This document shows positions 1 to 7,661 of a stretch of 64,000 bases of DNA, piece by piece. The translations under genes and the position numbers were made by a program. Location: contig NZ_JANAIF010000011.1 of assembly GCF_024721015.1 (NCBI RefSeq), positions 1-64,000 on the forward strand. Direction: 5' to 3'. The notes beneath the pieces were generated by a model that had not been told where the DNA came from, did not search any database, and worked only from the letters and a program-made list of their open reading frames with translations. Position 1 is the stretch's first letter. Each line of letters starts with the position of its first letter. The DNA is from Xenorhabdus bovienii. GTDB lineage: Bacteria > Pseudomonadota > Gammaproteobacteria > Enterobacterales > Enterobacteriaceae.

Positions 1-60
1 ATCAATCAGTTACCCGTAATCCAAATCTGGTTTACGAAGAATTACAACAGCTTAAGAGGC

Positions 61-233
61 TACCATCTTTAAGAGGGTTGGTTAGGCTCACCTCTTTAAG
101 AGGTGTGGTTAGTTATTGTTCAATCAATTTACCATCTTTAAGAGGGTTAGTTAGGCTCCCCGATAACATCGGGTTGGTTAGTTATTGCTCAGATAACCAT
201 GTGAATAATGTTCACTCGGTTAGTTACTGTTCA
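61..233. repeat. tandem hairpin-repeat array (69-bp period)
   Basis: A 28-bp block at 61-88 recurs at 130-157 with one mismatch, giving a 69-bp period. Each block is followed by a small hairpin and then a conserved 16-base tail, GGTTAGTTAYTGYTCA, at 107-122, 176-191 and 218-233. The three hairpins differ in sequence but keep pairing: 89-105 (CACCTCT/AGAGGTG), 159-173 (CCCGAT/ATCGGG) and 201-215 (GTGAAT/GTTCAC with one G-T). Loops are three bases each. Changing stems that still pair suggest selection for structure. No function is recognised. The last tail contains the stop codon of the minus-strand gene at 224-406. Confidence 0.8.
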
Positions 234-406
234 GATGATGCTTTGGTTTTGCGTTGTCGGCGCTTGATCTCAGCTTTGACAGAAGTAACGATAAATTGTG
301 CTTTGTTTTCGCCTTCTGCAATATATTTTTCCATTTCCTCGACAACTTCATGTGGGAATCTTGCGTTTAGTTGTTGCGACTTAGCATTCTTAGAACTTGT
401 TGCCAT
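224..406 (-). CDS. small ribbon-helix-helix-like protein (YlcI/YnfO type), phage-associated
   Basis: The predicted protein has 60 residues and begins MATSSKNAKSQQLNARFPHE. The start at 406 is chosen over the longer upstream reading frame because TAAGGAGTTC, a strong ribosome-binding site, lies just before it (411-420) and because the upstream extension is hydrophobic and repeat-derived. The pattern QLNARFPHEVVEEMEKYI, a short beta strand then a helix, followed by a basic tail (KAEIKRRQRK), fits the Arc/MetJ ribbon-helix-helix fold and resembles small phage-borne YlcI/YnfO proteins. It probably binds DNA. Three copies of a 10-mer upstream suggest autoregulation. The family call rests on recall only. 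Confidence 0.6.
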   Translation of the reverse strand: MATSSKNAKSQQLNARFPHEVVEEMEKYIAEGENKAQFIVTSVKAEIKRRQRKTKASSEQ

Positions 407-427
407 TACTGAACTCCTTATACATAA

Positions 428-505
428 GTGCGATTCAGTATACACAAAAAAAATTATAAAAAAAGTATTGAAGTGCGATTCAATTAGACGTAGAGTGAAT
501 CGCAC
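428..505 (-). promoter_or_regulatory. promoter and triple GTGCGATTCA operator-like sites
   Basis: The 10-mer GTGCGATTCA occurs at 428-437 and 473-482, exactly 45 bp apart, and in inverse orientation (TGAATCGCAC) at 496-505. All three lie upstream of the ribbon-helix-helix gene that starts at 406. A minus-strand -10-like TATACT (437-442) abuts the first site, so a protein bound there would cover the start of transcription. Spacing close to four helical turns fits cooperative binding by a small dimeric repressor. The sequence repeats are directly visible; the regulatory role is inferred. Confidence 0.55.
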
Positions 506-596
506 CTTGAGTAGTTCAAGGCAGAAAAAAACAACGCCCCGAAGTGCTACCAACACTATCGAGGCGTCTAACCACAACGTAAAGGAGTCTTACGCT

Positions 597-731
597 ATGG
601 ATACACCACAGCATAACCAAACTCGCCTTAAATTTACATTCCTAATTGCATCCGGCACTCAGCGGCTGGTGGATATCCATGCTCGTATTTGTTTATCTGT
701 GAGCTTTGGCATTGTGCAATTTCCAATATAA
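597..731 (+). pseudogene. truncated Icd-like (host cell division inhibitor-like) gene
   Basis: A 44-codon frame opens at 597 behind a good ribosome-binding site (AAAGGAG at 581-587) and reads MDTPQHNQTRLKFTFLIASG, then TQRLVDIHAR. This start resembles the Icd-like proteins encoded next to P4-type satellite prophages and P1-like phages. In the remembered family the sequence continues with a conserved segment after DIHAR. Here it departs into an unrelated tail and stops, so it looks truncated or frameshifted. It sits between the ribbon-helix-helix gene and the backbone gene yicC, which suggests the edge of a satellite-phage remnant. An alternative is a genuine short peptide. Confidence 0.45.
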
Positions 732-738
732 AAATGGG

Positions 739-780
739 CGGGTACACCTAAATCACGCTAGCAATCACTAGGTGTACCCG
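739..780. repeat. 12-bp perfect inverted repeat
   Basis: CGGGTACACCTA (739-750) and TAGGTGTACCCG (769-780) form a perfect 12-bp stem around an 18-base loop, directly after the truncated Icd-like frame. No T-run follows on either strand, so it is not a standard intrinsic terminator. It may be a processed hairpin or a recombinase or regulator site of the satellite region. Confidence 0.7.
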
Positions 781-795
781 ATAATCATGCGCTGC

Positions 796-880
796 TGTGA
801 TTCGTTCTGCAATGCTCTGATAGTAAAAAAGCCAGTTACAACAAAGTGTATACTGGCTTTGTGATTTGTTCTGATATGCT
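796..880. repeat. imperfect 21-bp direct repeat next to yicC
   Basis: TGTGATTCGTTCTGCAATG and the next two bases (796-816) match positions 860-880 with three differences. Both lie in the short gap before the yicC stop codon, and between them is a hairpin formed by AAAGCCAGT and ACTGGCTTT. The pair could be arm-type sites or a decayed attachment site at the boundary between the accessory region and the backbone. It is too short and imperfect to say more. Confidence 0.4.
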
Positions 881-888
881 AAGAAATG

Positions 889-1752
889 CTATTCGATATT
901 TTGAATCTGTTCGCGCATCTGCTCAATCAGCACCTTTAATTCAATCGCTGAATTTGTCACATCCGCATTAATCGACTTCGACGCCAGTGTATTCGACTCC
1001 CGGTTAAATTCCTGCATCATAAAATCCAGCCGGCGGCCAACGGCTTCTTTCTTTTTCAGAATATTACGTGTCTCTTTTACATGAGCATCCAGACGATCCA
1101 GTTCTTCTGCCACATCAATGCGTTGTGCCATTAGAAGCAGCTCTTGCTCAAGACGGTTATTCTCCAACTGAATCTGTGCTTCTTCCAGTTTGGTCTGTAA
1201 GCGCTCACGTTGCCATTGCAAGATTTCTGGCATTTGCTGGCGGACTTTGCTGGCTTCTTCTGTTACTGCATCCAAACGCTGCTCGATCAGCGTCTTAAGT
1301 GCCTGCCCTTCTGTTTCACGGCTCTGGATAAAGGCATCAAGAGCCAGATCAAGCTCTGCCAGCAATTGTATGCTGATGGCGTCTAAATCCTGTTCTTCGG
1401 CGGACATCACGCCCGGCCAGCGCAGGATATCTACTGGATTGATTTCACCTTGATTGCTTTGCTGTTTAACCCAGTTTGCCGCTTCAACCAGCTGTTTCGC
1501 CAGATTTTCATTCAGCATCAAGGTTCCCTGAGTACGGGTATCCAGATCAAAACGCAAGTTACACTCTACTTTGCCGCGAGTCAGGCGGGAACGAATACGT
1601 TCGCGAATGACTGGCTCAAGGCTTCTGAATTGCTCAGGCAGGCGAATGTAGGTTTCCAGGTAACGTTGGTTGACGGAGCGCAGTTCCCATGCTGCGTTTC
1701 CCCAATCGGCCTTGATATCTCGCCGCGCAAAAGCGGTCATGCTACGGATCAT
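889..1752 (-). CDS. yicC: YicC/YloC-family endoribonuclease
   Basis: The 287-residue protein has the same length as E. coli YicC and begins with the family signature MIRSMTAFAR. The N-terminal YicC domain covers about residues 1-155. A glutamine- and glutamate-rich helical linker follows, and then the DUF1732 C-terminal domain (about 200-287) with the conserved RRLDFMMQEFNRESNTLASK stretch. The family is reported to cleave RNA, and E. coli YicC has been linked to decay of the small RNA RyhB. It is divergently transcribed from rph, as in E. coli. The left neighbour is phage-like, so the 3' end of yicC may mark an insertion boundary. Confidence 0.93.
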   Translation of the reverse strand: MIRSMTAFARRDIKADWGNAAWELRSVNQRYLETYIRLPEQFRSLEPVIRERIRSRLTRGKVECNLRFDLDTRTQGTLMLNENLAKQLVEAANWVKQQSNQGEINPVDILRWPGVMSAEEQDLDAISIQLLAELDLALDAFIQSRETEGQALKTLIEQRLDAVTEEASKVRQQMPEILQWQRERLQTKLEEAQIQLENNRLEQELLLMAQRIDVAEELDRLDAHVKETRNILKKKEAVGRRLDFMMQEFNRESNTLASKSINADVTNSAIELKVLIEQMREQIQNIE

Positions 1753-1811
1753 AATTCGTTTCCAATTTATAGAATGATGAGCGGATTATAACGCCCCGCG
1801 TAGATGCAGGA

Positions 1812-1840
1812 TAGGCATTCGCCGCGTTAGGCCGTATAAT
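1812..1840 (+). promoter_or_regulatory. sigma-70 promoter of rph-pyrE
   Basis: TAGGCA (1812-1817, four of six matches to the -35 consensus) is separated by 17 bp from a perfect TATAAT (1835-1840). It lies 37 bp before the rph start codon on the plus strand. Confidence 0.65.
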
Positions 1841-1877
1841 GCGCCCCCAATAATGTTTTAACAGCGGAGAGAACACT

Positions 1878-2606
1878 ATGAGTCCAGTAGGAAAGCGTCC
1901 AGCAGGAAGAACGGCAGGGCAGGTGCGTCCTATTAAAATGACCCGTCATTACACCAAACACGCGGAAGGCTCGGTTCTGGTGGAGTTCGGGGATACCAAA
2001 GTGTTATGTAATGCCTCCGTTGAAGAAGGAATTCCTCGTTTCCTGAAAGGCCAGGGGCAAGGCTGGATCACGGCTGAATATGGCATGTTGCCGCGGGCAA
2101 CCAATAGCCGTAATGCCCGCGAAGCCGCCAGAGGCAAGCAGACTGGCCGTACAATGGAAATCCAGCGCCTGATTGCGCGTTCACTGCGTGCCGCAGTAGA
2201 TTTGAAAAAATTGGGTGAATATACCATTACGCTGGATTGCGATGTGATTCAGGCCGATGGCGGTACGCGGACTGCTGCCATCTCTGGCGCGTGTGTGGCA
2301 CTGGTGGATGCGCTGAACAAGCTGGTTGCTGATGGCAAACTGAAGAAAAGCCCAATGAAATCAATGGTGGCGGCAGTGTCTGTCGGGATTGTTGAGGGTG
2401 AAGGTCTTTGTGATCTGGAATATGTCGAAGATTCGGCGGCTGAAACTGATATGAATATCGTCATGATGGATGACGGCCGGATGATTGAAGTGCAAGGCAC
2501 GGCAGAAGGTGAACCGTTCAGCCATGATGAATTGCTCTCATTGCTTTCCCTCGCCAAAGAGGGGTTGGAAACGATTTTTGCAGCGCAGCGAGATGCGTTG
2601 AAATAA
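1878..2606 (+). CDS. rph: ribonuclease PH
   Basis: RNase PH is a phosphate-dependent 3'-5' exonuclease that trims tRNA precursors. The 242-residue protein is full length, unlike the frameshifted copy in E. coli K-12. Conserved stretches include [39 protein letters not shown], the phosphate-binding GGTRTA and the acidic DSAAETDMN motif. The start used adds four residues (MSPV) before the usual MxRPAGR-like N terminus and is supported by GCGGAG upstream. It is the first gene of the rph-pyrE operon, and its end leads directly into the pyrE attenuator. Confidence 0.96.
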   Translation: MSPVGKRPAGRTAGQVRPIKMTRHYTKHAEGSVLVEFGDTKVLCNASVEEGIPRFLKGQGQGWITAEYGMLPRATNSRNAREAARGKQTGRTMEIQRLIARSLRAAVDLKKLGEYTITLDCDVIQADGGTRTAAISGACVALVDALNKLVADGKLKKSPMKSMVAAVSVGIVEGEGLCDLEYVEDSAAETDMNIVMMDDGRMIEVQGTAEGEPFSHDELLSLLSLAKEGLETIFAAQRDALK

Positions 2607-2617
2607 ATAAATTGATC

Positions 2618-2642
2618 AGGCGGCTGAATAGTCGCCTTTTTT
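2618..2642 (+). terminator. pyrE attenuator hairpin
   Basis: AGGCGGCT (2618-2625) pairs with AGTCGCCT (2630-2637) around a GAAT loop, with one G-T pair, followed at once by a T-run (2637-2642). It sits 11 bases after the rph stop codon and 54 bases before pyrE. This is the position of the UTP-sensitive attenuator known in E. coli, where translation of the rph end coupled to transcription sets pyrE read-through. Confidence 0.85.
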
Positions 2643-2695
2643 ATGCCTGCAAAATGGCGATAAGTATGACAAGAAATCAAAGAGGAGAAACTCCA

Positions 2696-3337
2696 ATGAA
2701 AGCCTATCAGCGCGAATTTATTGAGCTGGCACTGAAGAAGCAGGTGCTGAAATTTGGTGAATTTACACTGAAGTCCGGCCGCCAGAGCCCCTATTTTTTC
2801 AATGCGGGACTATTTAATACTGGGCGTGATTTGGCATTGATTGGTCGTTTCTATGCAGCTGCACTGTTGGATAGTGGTATCTCGTGTGATCTGCTATTTG
2901 GGCCCGCTTATAAAGGTATTCCGATTGCAACCACAACGGCAGTCGCGTTGGCAGAACATCATGACATCGATATGCCTTATTGTTTTAACCGTAAGGAAGC
3001 TAAAGATCATGGTGAAGGCGGATCACTGGTCGGTAGCCCACTACAAGGTAATGTTGTCGTTGTTGATGATGTGATTACAGCAGGAACGGCTATCCGCGAG
3101 TCGATGGAAATCATCAAGCAACACGGTGCAACGTTGTCTGGTGTTATCTTGTGTTTGGATCGTCAAGAACGCGGGCGGGAGACACTTTCAGCTATTCAGG
3201 AAGTTGAGCGTGACTATCACTGCAAGGTTTTTTCTATCATTACTTTGAATGACTTGATTAGCTATCTACGTGAAAATCCAGATATGCAGCCTTATTTGGC
3301 GGCGGTGGAAGCCTATCGCAGAGAATACGCTGTCTGA
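2696..3337 (+). CDS. pyrE: orotate phosphoribosyltransferase
   Basis: PyrE converts orotate and PRPP to orotidine 5'-monophosphate in pyrimidine synthesis. The start at 2696 ([10 protein letters not shown]) gives 213 residues, the E. coli length, with AGAGGAGA just upstream. Key elements are the flexible catalytic loop [11 protein letters not shown] (about residues 99-109) and the PRPP-binding motif [14 protein letters not shown] (about 120-133). It is expressed from the rph promoter through the attenuator at 2618-2642, so it should respond to the pyrimidine supply. Confidence 0.97.
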   Translation: MKAYQREFIELALKKQVLKFGEFTLKSGRQSPYFFNAGLFNTGRDLALIGRFYAAALLDSGISCDLLFGPAYKGIPIATTTAVALAEHHDIDMPYCFNRKEAKDHGEGGSLVGSPLQGNVVVVDDVITAGTAIRESMEIIKQHGATLSGVILCLDRQERGRETLSAIQEVERDYHCKVFSIITLNDLISYLRENPDMQPYLAAVEAYRREYAV

Positions 3338-3365
3338 TTGTTAGCTAGGTAAAAACAGATGAGAT

Positions 3366-3397
3366 AAAAAAAACCCTCGCCCAATGGCCGGGCGGGG
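3366..3397 (-). terminator. putative terminator downstream of slmA
   Basis: Read on the minus strand, CCCCGCCC pairs with GGGCGAGG (one mismatch) and runs into eight T residues. It lies about 165 bp after the slmA stop codon and just after pyrE on the other strand, so it separates two convergent genes. On the plus strand the stem pairs fully but lacks a T-run. Confidence 0.5.
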
Positions 3398-3560
3398 TGA
3401 GTAGTAGAAATGACATCCCGCATGTAATACGGTAACGATGCCATTACTGAGTTACTTTATAGTGAACTCAACTAGAAGATGCATGTTAACACAATTCAAC
3501 GAAAAAACCGCACGTTATCATTCTCAGCATGAAAGAGGGAATTTCACGGTACAGGCTCAG

Positions 3561-4160
3561 TTATTGCAGTTGAGTCAATATCAATGGCCAGCGTATTTCA
3601 AACTCTTGGGTCGGGCGATAGCGGAATTCAGAACGAACAAAACGGGAAAGCATCCCTTCACAAAACGCCAGTAACTGCGATGCCAGTACGGTCTCGTCAT
3701 AATTGAATCCCTGTCCATCACGTATTTTTTTCTCTTTTAAAATTTGGCGGAGCTGCGCTTCAATACGTTCAAATAGTTGGTTAATGCGGTTTTGTAGTCT
3801 GTCTTGTTCGAACATCAGGGCATGACCGGTCATGATACGGGTCAATCCGGGGTTCTTTTCCGCAAAGCCCAAAAGCAGGGTGAGGATTAACCGAATGCGG
3901 GTAATGGTGTCTTTTTCATCTTGCAGGATCAGATTGATACGCGAAATCAAAGTGTCTTCAATAAACTCAATCAGGCTATCAAACATCCGGGTTTTGCTTG
4001 GAAAATGACGATAAAGTGCTGCTTCAGAAACCCCAACATTGGCGGCGAGTTTTGCTGTGGTAATGCGCTGACTGCCATCACTGGATTCAAGCATGTGTGC
4101 CAGTGCCTGCAAGATTTCCTCACGTCTATTTTTCTTTTTTGTACGTTCTTTTTCTGCCAT
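3561..4160 (-). CDS. slmA: nucleoid occlusion factor SlmA (TetR-like)
   Basis: SlmA binds specific chromosomal sites and blocks FtsZ assembly over the nucleoid. The 199-residue protein matches the family length. The N terminus is basic ([15 protein letters not shown]), followed by a TetR-type helix-turn-helix at about residues 33-60 ([20 protein letters not shown]). The C-terminal dimerisation domain ends in the conserved [20 protein letters not shown]. It lies next to dut and coaBC on the same strand, as in E. coli, separated from dut by 112 bp that hold a strong inverted repeat. Confidence 0.95.
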   Translation of the reverse strand: MAEKERTKKKNRREEILQALAHMLESSDGSQRITTAKLAANVGVSEAALYRHFPSKTRMFDSLIEFIEDTLISRINLILQDEKDTITRIRLILTLLLGFAEKNPGLTRIMTGHALMFEQDRLQNRINQLFERIEAQLRQILKEKKIRDGQGFNYDETVLASQLLAFCEGMLSRFVRSEFRYRPTQEFEIRWPLILTQLQ

Positions 4161-4202
4161 GTCTGATAAAACCCCTGCTAAAACAGCAAAACAAATCCAG
4201 CT

Positions 4203-4235
4203 ATTTTTTGCCCACCACGATCATGGGCAAAAAAT
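4203..4235. repeat. 12-bp inverted repeat between dut and slmA
   Basis: ATTTTTTGCCCA (4203-4214) and TGGGCAAAAAAT (4224-4235) are perfect reverse complements around a 9-base loop. On both strands the T-run comes before the stem and A residues after it, so it cannot act as an ordinary intrinsic terminator. It may be a transcript hairpin controlling dut-slmA read-through. Confidence 0.7.
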
Positions 4236-4272
4236 ATGAAAATCGGTTGACGGTATCAGGCTCTATGGAAAG

Positions 4273-4731
4273 TTATTGACGACCGGAATGACCAAAACCA
4301 CCACTGCCGCGTTTGCTGGTTTCAAAATCTTCAACCAAGTTAAATTCGGCCTGTACAACGGGCACAAAAACCATTTGGGCAATGCGCTCACCGGGTTCAA
4401 TGATGAACATCTTATCACCACGGTTCCAAACTGAAACCATCAGCTGTCCCTGATAATCGGAGTCGATAAGCCCCACCAGATTGCCCAGAACCACACCGTG
4501 TTTGTGACCCAGCCCGGAGCGGGGAAGAATAACCGCCGCCAATTGTTCATCTGCGATATGGATGGCGATCCCTGTTGGCAGGAGTTCAGTCTGGCCGGGA
4601 GCCAGTTCTACTGCATTATCCAGACAAGCACGTAAATCTAAACCCGCAGAGCCAGGTGTAGCATAAGTCGGTAGGGGAAATTCTTGCCCAATGCGGGGAT
4701 CAAGGATTTTAACGTCGATTTTTTTCGTCAT
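4273..4731 (-). CDS. dut: deoxyuridine 5'-triphosphate nucleotidohydrolase
   Basis: dUTPase hydrolyses dUTP to dUMP and pyrophosphate, keeping uracil out of DNA and supplying the dTMP precursor. The 152-residue trimer-forming protein shows the five family motifs in order: [39 protein letters not shown] and the C-terminal arm [10 protein letters not shown]. Its start overlaps the end of coaBC by 23 bp, the tight coupling seen in E. coli. Confidence 0.97.
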   Translation of the reverse strand: MTKKIDVKILDPRIGQEFPLPTYATPGSAGLDLRACLDNAVELAPGQTELLPTGIAIHIADEQLAAVILPRSGLGHKHGVVLGNLVGLIDSDYQGQLMVSVWNRGDKMFIIEPGERIAQMVFVPVVQAEFNLVEDFETSKRGSGGFGHSGRQ

Positions 4732-5938
4732 AGCGTTTGAGTATCTCGTCTAATAAACAGTGGCCGAGCTGTAATTTACTACTGTGAGGTAAATTAACGC
4801 TGCCATCATGCCAGAATAGATGTAATGCGTTGGTATCACTGTTGAAGCCATGTTCGGCCAGAGATACATTATTTGCGCAAATCAAGTCCAGATGCTTCTG
4901 CTTGAGTTTTCCGCGGGCGTATTCTTCCACATTCTGGGTTTCGGCTGCAAATCCAACGACAAATGGACGATTTGTTTCCATCGCGGCAACACTCGCTACA
5001 ATGTCAGGATTTTTCACCAGTGTAAATGTGACTTCATCACCCTGTTTCTTGATTTTCTCAGTCGCTATTTGTTTGAAACGGTAGTCCGCTACGGCGGCAC
5101 AGCCGATGAAAATATGCTGTGAAGCTGCGGTTACCTGAACGTGCTCATGCATTTCCAGCGCACTGGTTACGTCGATACGTTTGACACCCGGTGGTGTCGG
5201 TAAATTGACGGGGCCTGCAATCAATGTGACGTCAGCACCACGTTCCGCTGCTGCCTGTGCGATGGAAAATCCCATTTTGCCGGAACTGTGATTGGTAATA
5301 AAGCGGACAGGATCTAAAGCTTCATGAGTTGGCCCTGCGGTAATGGTGATGCAAAGACCGGCGAAATCTTGATTGGTGTTGAAATGTTGTGTTGCCAGTT
5401 CGACCATCGCCATGGGCTCAAGCATTCTTCCCAGGCCGACGTCACCACATGCCTGGCTTCCCTCATCAGGACCCCAAATCAGCACGCCACGCTCTTTGAG
5501 TACACTTAGGTTATGTTGGGTTGCCTGCGCACGGTACATCTGCTGATTCATCGCTGGAGCGACAGCAATGGGGGCTGCTGATGCCAAACAAATCGTGGTA
5601 ACCAAATCATTTGCCATGCCTGCGGTTAAACGAGCGAGTAGATCGGCTGTGGCCGGAGCGAGAATAATTAAATCAGCCCACTTAGCCAGTTCAATGTGCC
5701 CCATTGCAGCTTCAGCGGCGGGGTCTAAAAGGTCATCGGAGACTGGATGACCCGATACGGCCTGCAAGGTCAGTGGCGTAATAAAAGCTTCTGCTGCTGG
5801 CGTCATGGCGACGCGTACTTCGGCACCGCGATCACGTAAACGGCGTATCAGCTCAGCTGTCTTATAAGCGGCGATTCCCCCGCTGATGCCGAGCACGATA
5901 TGTTTACCAGAAAGCTGTTTGCTGGAAAATCCTGCCAT
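4709..5938 (-). CDS. coaBC: bifunctional phosphopantothenoylcysteine decarboxylase/synthetase
   Basis: CoaBC joins cysteine to 4'-phosphopantothenate and decarboxylates the product in coenzyme A synthesis. The N-terminal CoaC flavodoxin-like half has [39 protein letters not shown] and the catalytic cysteine in [12 protein letters not shown]. The CoaB half has [34 protein letters not shown] and VKNPDIV. The start at 5938 (MAGFSSKQ) fits family length; a further in-frame ATG at 5953 is also possible because neither has a strong ribosome-binding site. It is divergent from radC. Confidence 0.95.
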   Translation of the reverse strand: MAGFSSKQLSGKHIVLGISGGIAAYKTAELIRRLRDRGAEVRVAMTPAAEAFITPLTLQAVSGHPVSDDLLDPAAEAAMGHIELAKWADLIILAPATADLLARLTAGMANDLVTTICLASAAPIAVAPAMNQQMYRAQATQHNLSVLKERGVLIWGPDEGSQACGDVGLGRMLEPMAMVELATQHFNTNQDFAGLCITITAGPTHEALDPVRFITNHSSGKMGFSIAQAAAERGADVTLIAGPVNLPTPPGVKRIDVTSALEMHEHVQVTAASQHIFIGCAAVADYRFKQIATEKIKKQGDEVTFTLVKNPDIVASVAAMETNRPFVVGFAAETQNVEEYARGKLKQKHLDLICANNVSLAEHGFNSDTNALHLFWHDGSVNLPHSSKLQLGHCLLDEILKRYDEKNRR

Positions 5939-6143
5939 TCTGATTATCCACATGTAAGTTACAATTACCTAAGATTCTACCATAAGAAAATATTGAGTTG
6001 AGAACCTGCCTTATTCAGGTGCCAAAAAATGACAAGTTTGCGAAGCGCTACGCAAGCCATGAAAATGGGGCTGGCGGTGCTTTTTTCATCATGGGATATT
6101 GGCGGCGTGAAGCCACTGGGTGAAAGGGAATGAGGGGGAGTAT

Positions 6144-6836
6144 ATGGATGTTACTGTGATGGAAATAAGCGATGAATTGCATTCAAATCTTGCTCCTCGG
6201 GAGAAATTGCTGGCTTATGGCGCCGTTTCCCTGACGGATGCCGAGTTGTTGGCTATATTTTTGCGTACGGGAACCCGAGGGGTTCCTGTCGTGCAAATGG
6301 CGGAACATCTACTGAAATCATTTGGTTCACTTTATCACCTGCTCTCTGCGGATTATGCCGATTTTTGTTCACATAAAGGGATGGGGCTATGCAAATATGT
6401 CCAGTTGCAGGCGGTATCTGAACTGGCAAAACGTTTTTTCTCCAGTCAATTTATCCATGAAGATGTGATGAGTAGCCCAGTCGCGACGCAAAATTATTTG
6501 CAGGATTTATTGTCCTGGCAGGATCGTGAAGTCTTTGTGGTGCTGTTTTTGACGAATCAGAATAAAGTCATCTGTCATGATGAAATGTTTAAGGGAACGA
6601 TAAACAAAGTTGAAGTGCACCCGCGTGAAATCGTGAAACAGGCAGTTAAAGTTAATGCTGCATCGATTATTCTTGCTCATAACCACCCCTCTGGTAATCC
6701 AGAACCCAGTCTGGCAGACAAATTGGTGACCGAAAAAATTATTGATGCTTGTGAGTTGGTTGGCGTTAAAGTTTTGGATCATATCGTGATTGGTAAGCAA
6801 CATTGTGTCTCATTTGTGGAAAGAGGTTGGATTTAG
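6144..6836 (+). CDS. radC: RadC-family JAB/MPN protein
   Basis: RadC proteins carry an N-terminal helix-hairpin-helix-like segment and a JAB1/MPN metalloprotease-like domain. Their cellular role is unsettled and the original DNA-repair assignment has been questioned. The 230-residue protein contains the metal-binding pattern [14 protein letters not shown] and ends DHIVIGxxxxVSFxERGWI like E. coli RadC. The start at 6144 is preferred over the GTG at 6120 because GAGGGGGAG lies 5 bases before it. It lies between coaBC and rpmBG, the usual enterobacterial order. Confidence 0.93.
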   Translation: MDVTVMEISDELHSNLAPREKLLAYGAVSLTDAELLAIFLRTGTRGVPVVQMAEHLLKSFGSLYHLLSADYADFCSHKGMGLCKYVQLQAVSELAKRFFSSQFIHEDVMSSPVATQNYLQDLLSWQDREVFVVLFLTNQNKVICHDEMFKGTINKVEVHPREIVKQAVKVNAASIILAHNHPSGNPEPSLADKLVTEKIIDACELVGVKVLDHIVIGKQHCVSFVERGWI

Positions 6837-6879
6837 TCCGGTTTTTTTGCAATCAGATCAGATCTTAGTTGTTCGGGAC

Positions 6880-6908
6880 TTGAGCATCAGCGAATGAGGG
6901 CGTATACT
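6880..6908 (+). promoter_or_regulatory. sigma-70 promoter of rpmBG
   Basis: TTGAGC (6880-6885), a 17-bp spacer and TATACT (6903-6908) form a strong promoter about 175 bp before rpmB, implying a long 5' leader. Confidence 0.75.
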
Positions 6909-6942
6909 ACGCCACCTTTGAGGATCTTGGGTTTGGCGAGAA

Positions 6943-7017
6943 GAGCCTATCTCAGTAAGTTTTTTTATTGGGATAATGTGAGTCTTTTCAGTGATGAAAA
7001 TGTGCTGAGATGGGCTC
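6943..7017 (+). promoter_or_regulatory. long-stem structured leader of rpmB
   Basis: GAGCCTATCTCAG (6943-6955) pairs with CTGAGATGGGCTC (7005-7017) over 13 bp with a single G-T, and one more T-G pair extends it inward. It encloses about 48 bases that hold a T-run. It is part of the transcribed leader between the promoter at 6880-6908 and the rpmB start. Such leaders often bind the encoded ribosomal protein or another regulator; that role is inferred here. Confidence 0.55.
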
Positions 7018-7062
7018 CTAAGCCTGACGAGGCGGTCATACCCAATATAAAGCTCGAGCTGA

Positions 7063-7320
<258 letters not shown>

Positions 7321-7331
7321 GGAGCTGAAAA

Positions 7332-7499
7332 ATGGCTAAAGGTATTCGCGATAAAATTAAGCTGGTTTCTTCTGCTGGTACTGGTCACTTCTATACCACT
7401 ACGAAGAACAAGCGCACCATGCCTGAAAAACTGGAACTGAGAAAATTTGATCCAGTTATTCGCCAGTATGTGGTGTACAAAGAAGCTAAAATTAAATAA
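7332..7499 (+). CDS. rpmG: 50S ribosomal protein L33
   Basis: The 55-codon frame reads [20 protein letters not shown] and ends VVYKEAKIK, the L33 sequence and length of enterobacteria. AAGGAGCTG lies just upstream, 11 bp after rpmB, so the two genes form one operon. This version lacks the four zinc-binding cysteines found in some bacterial L33 paralogues. A clear intrinsic terminator follows. Confidence 0.98.
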   Translation: MAKGIRDKIKLVSSAGTGHFYTTTKNKRTMPEKLELRKFDPVIRQYVVYKEAKIK

Positions 7500-7514
7500 T
7501 TTTAGTGGATTGAG

Positions 7515-7543
7515 AAAAAACCCAGCGTATGCTGGGTTTTTTT
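7515..7543 (+). terminator. rpmBG intrinsic terminator
   Basis: AACCCAGC (7519-7526), loop GTAT, GCTGGGTT (7531-7538) and a T-run to 7543, beginning 16 bases after the rpmG stop codon. Confidence 0.93.
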
Positions 7544-7590
7544 ATACCTGCAAGAATGCTTGGATAGCCTGGTTGAAGACAGGTTATGCA

Positions 7591-7618
7591 TGGACGTAAC
7601 ATCTCGTTCCGTTATACT
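7591..7618 (+). promoter_or_regulatory. putative promoter of the first core glycosyltransferase gene
   Basis: TGGACG (7591-7596, four of six), a 16-bp spacer and TATACT (7613-7618) lie 44 bp before the start codon at 7662. No RfaH ops element is visible here. Confidence 0.45.
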
Positions 7619-7661
7619 AACGCCTTTTTAATGTTTGAACCGTCAGGCGTGATTCTGAAAA

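Noticed and set aside
61-233. CRISPR array
   Set aside because: Repeat spacing is uneven, the variable parts are self-complementary hairpins rather than spacers, and no cas genes are near.
78-596. Long plus-strand reading frame across the hairpin array
   Set aside because: It is a translation of tandem repeats (recurring VSYCS segments) that runs through the antisense of the ribbon-helix-helix gene and its promoter; it has no ribosome-binding site. Only its last 44 codons (from 597) look like a real start.
4203-4235. Intrinsic terminator or SlmA-binding site
   Set aside because: On both strands the T-run precedes the stem, and the sequence does not match the known SlmA palindrome (GTGAGTACTCAC).
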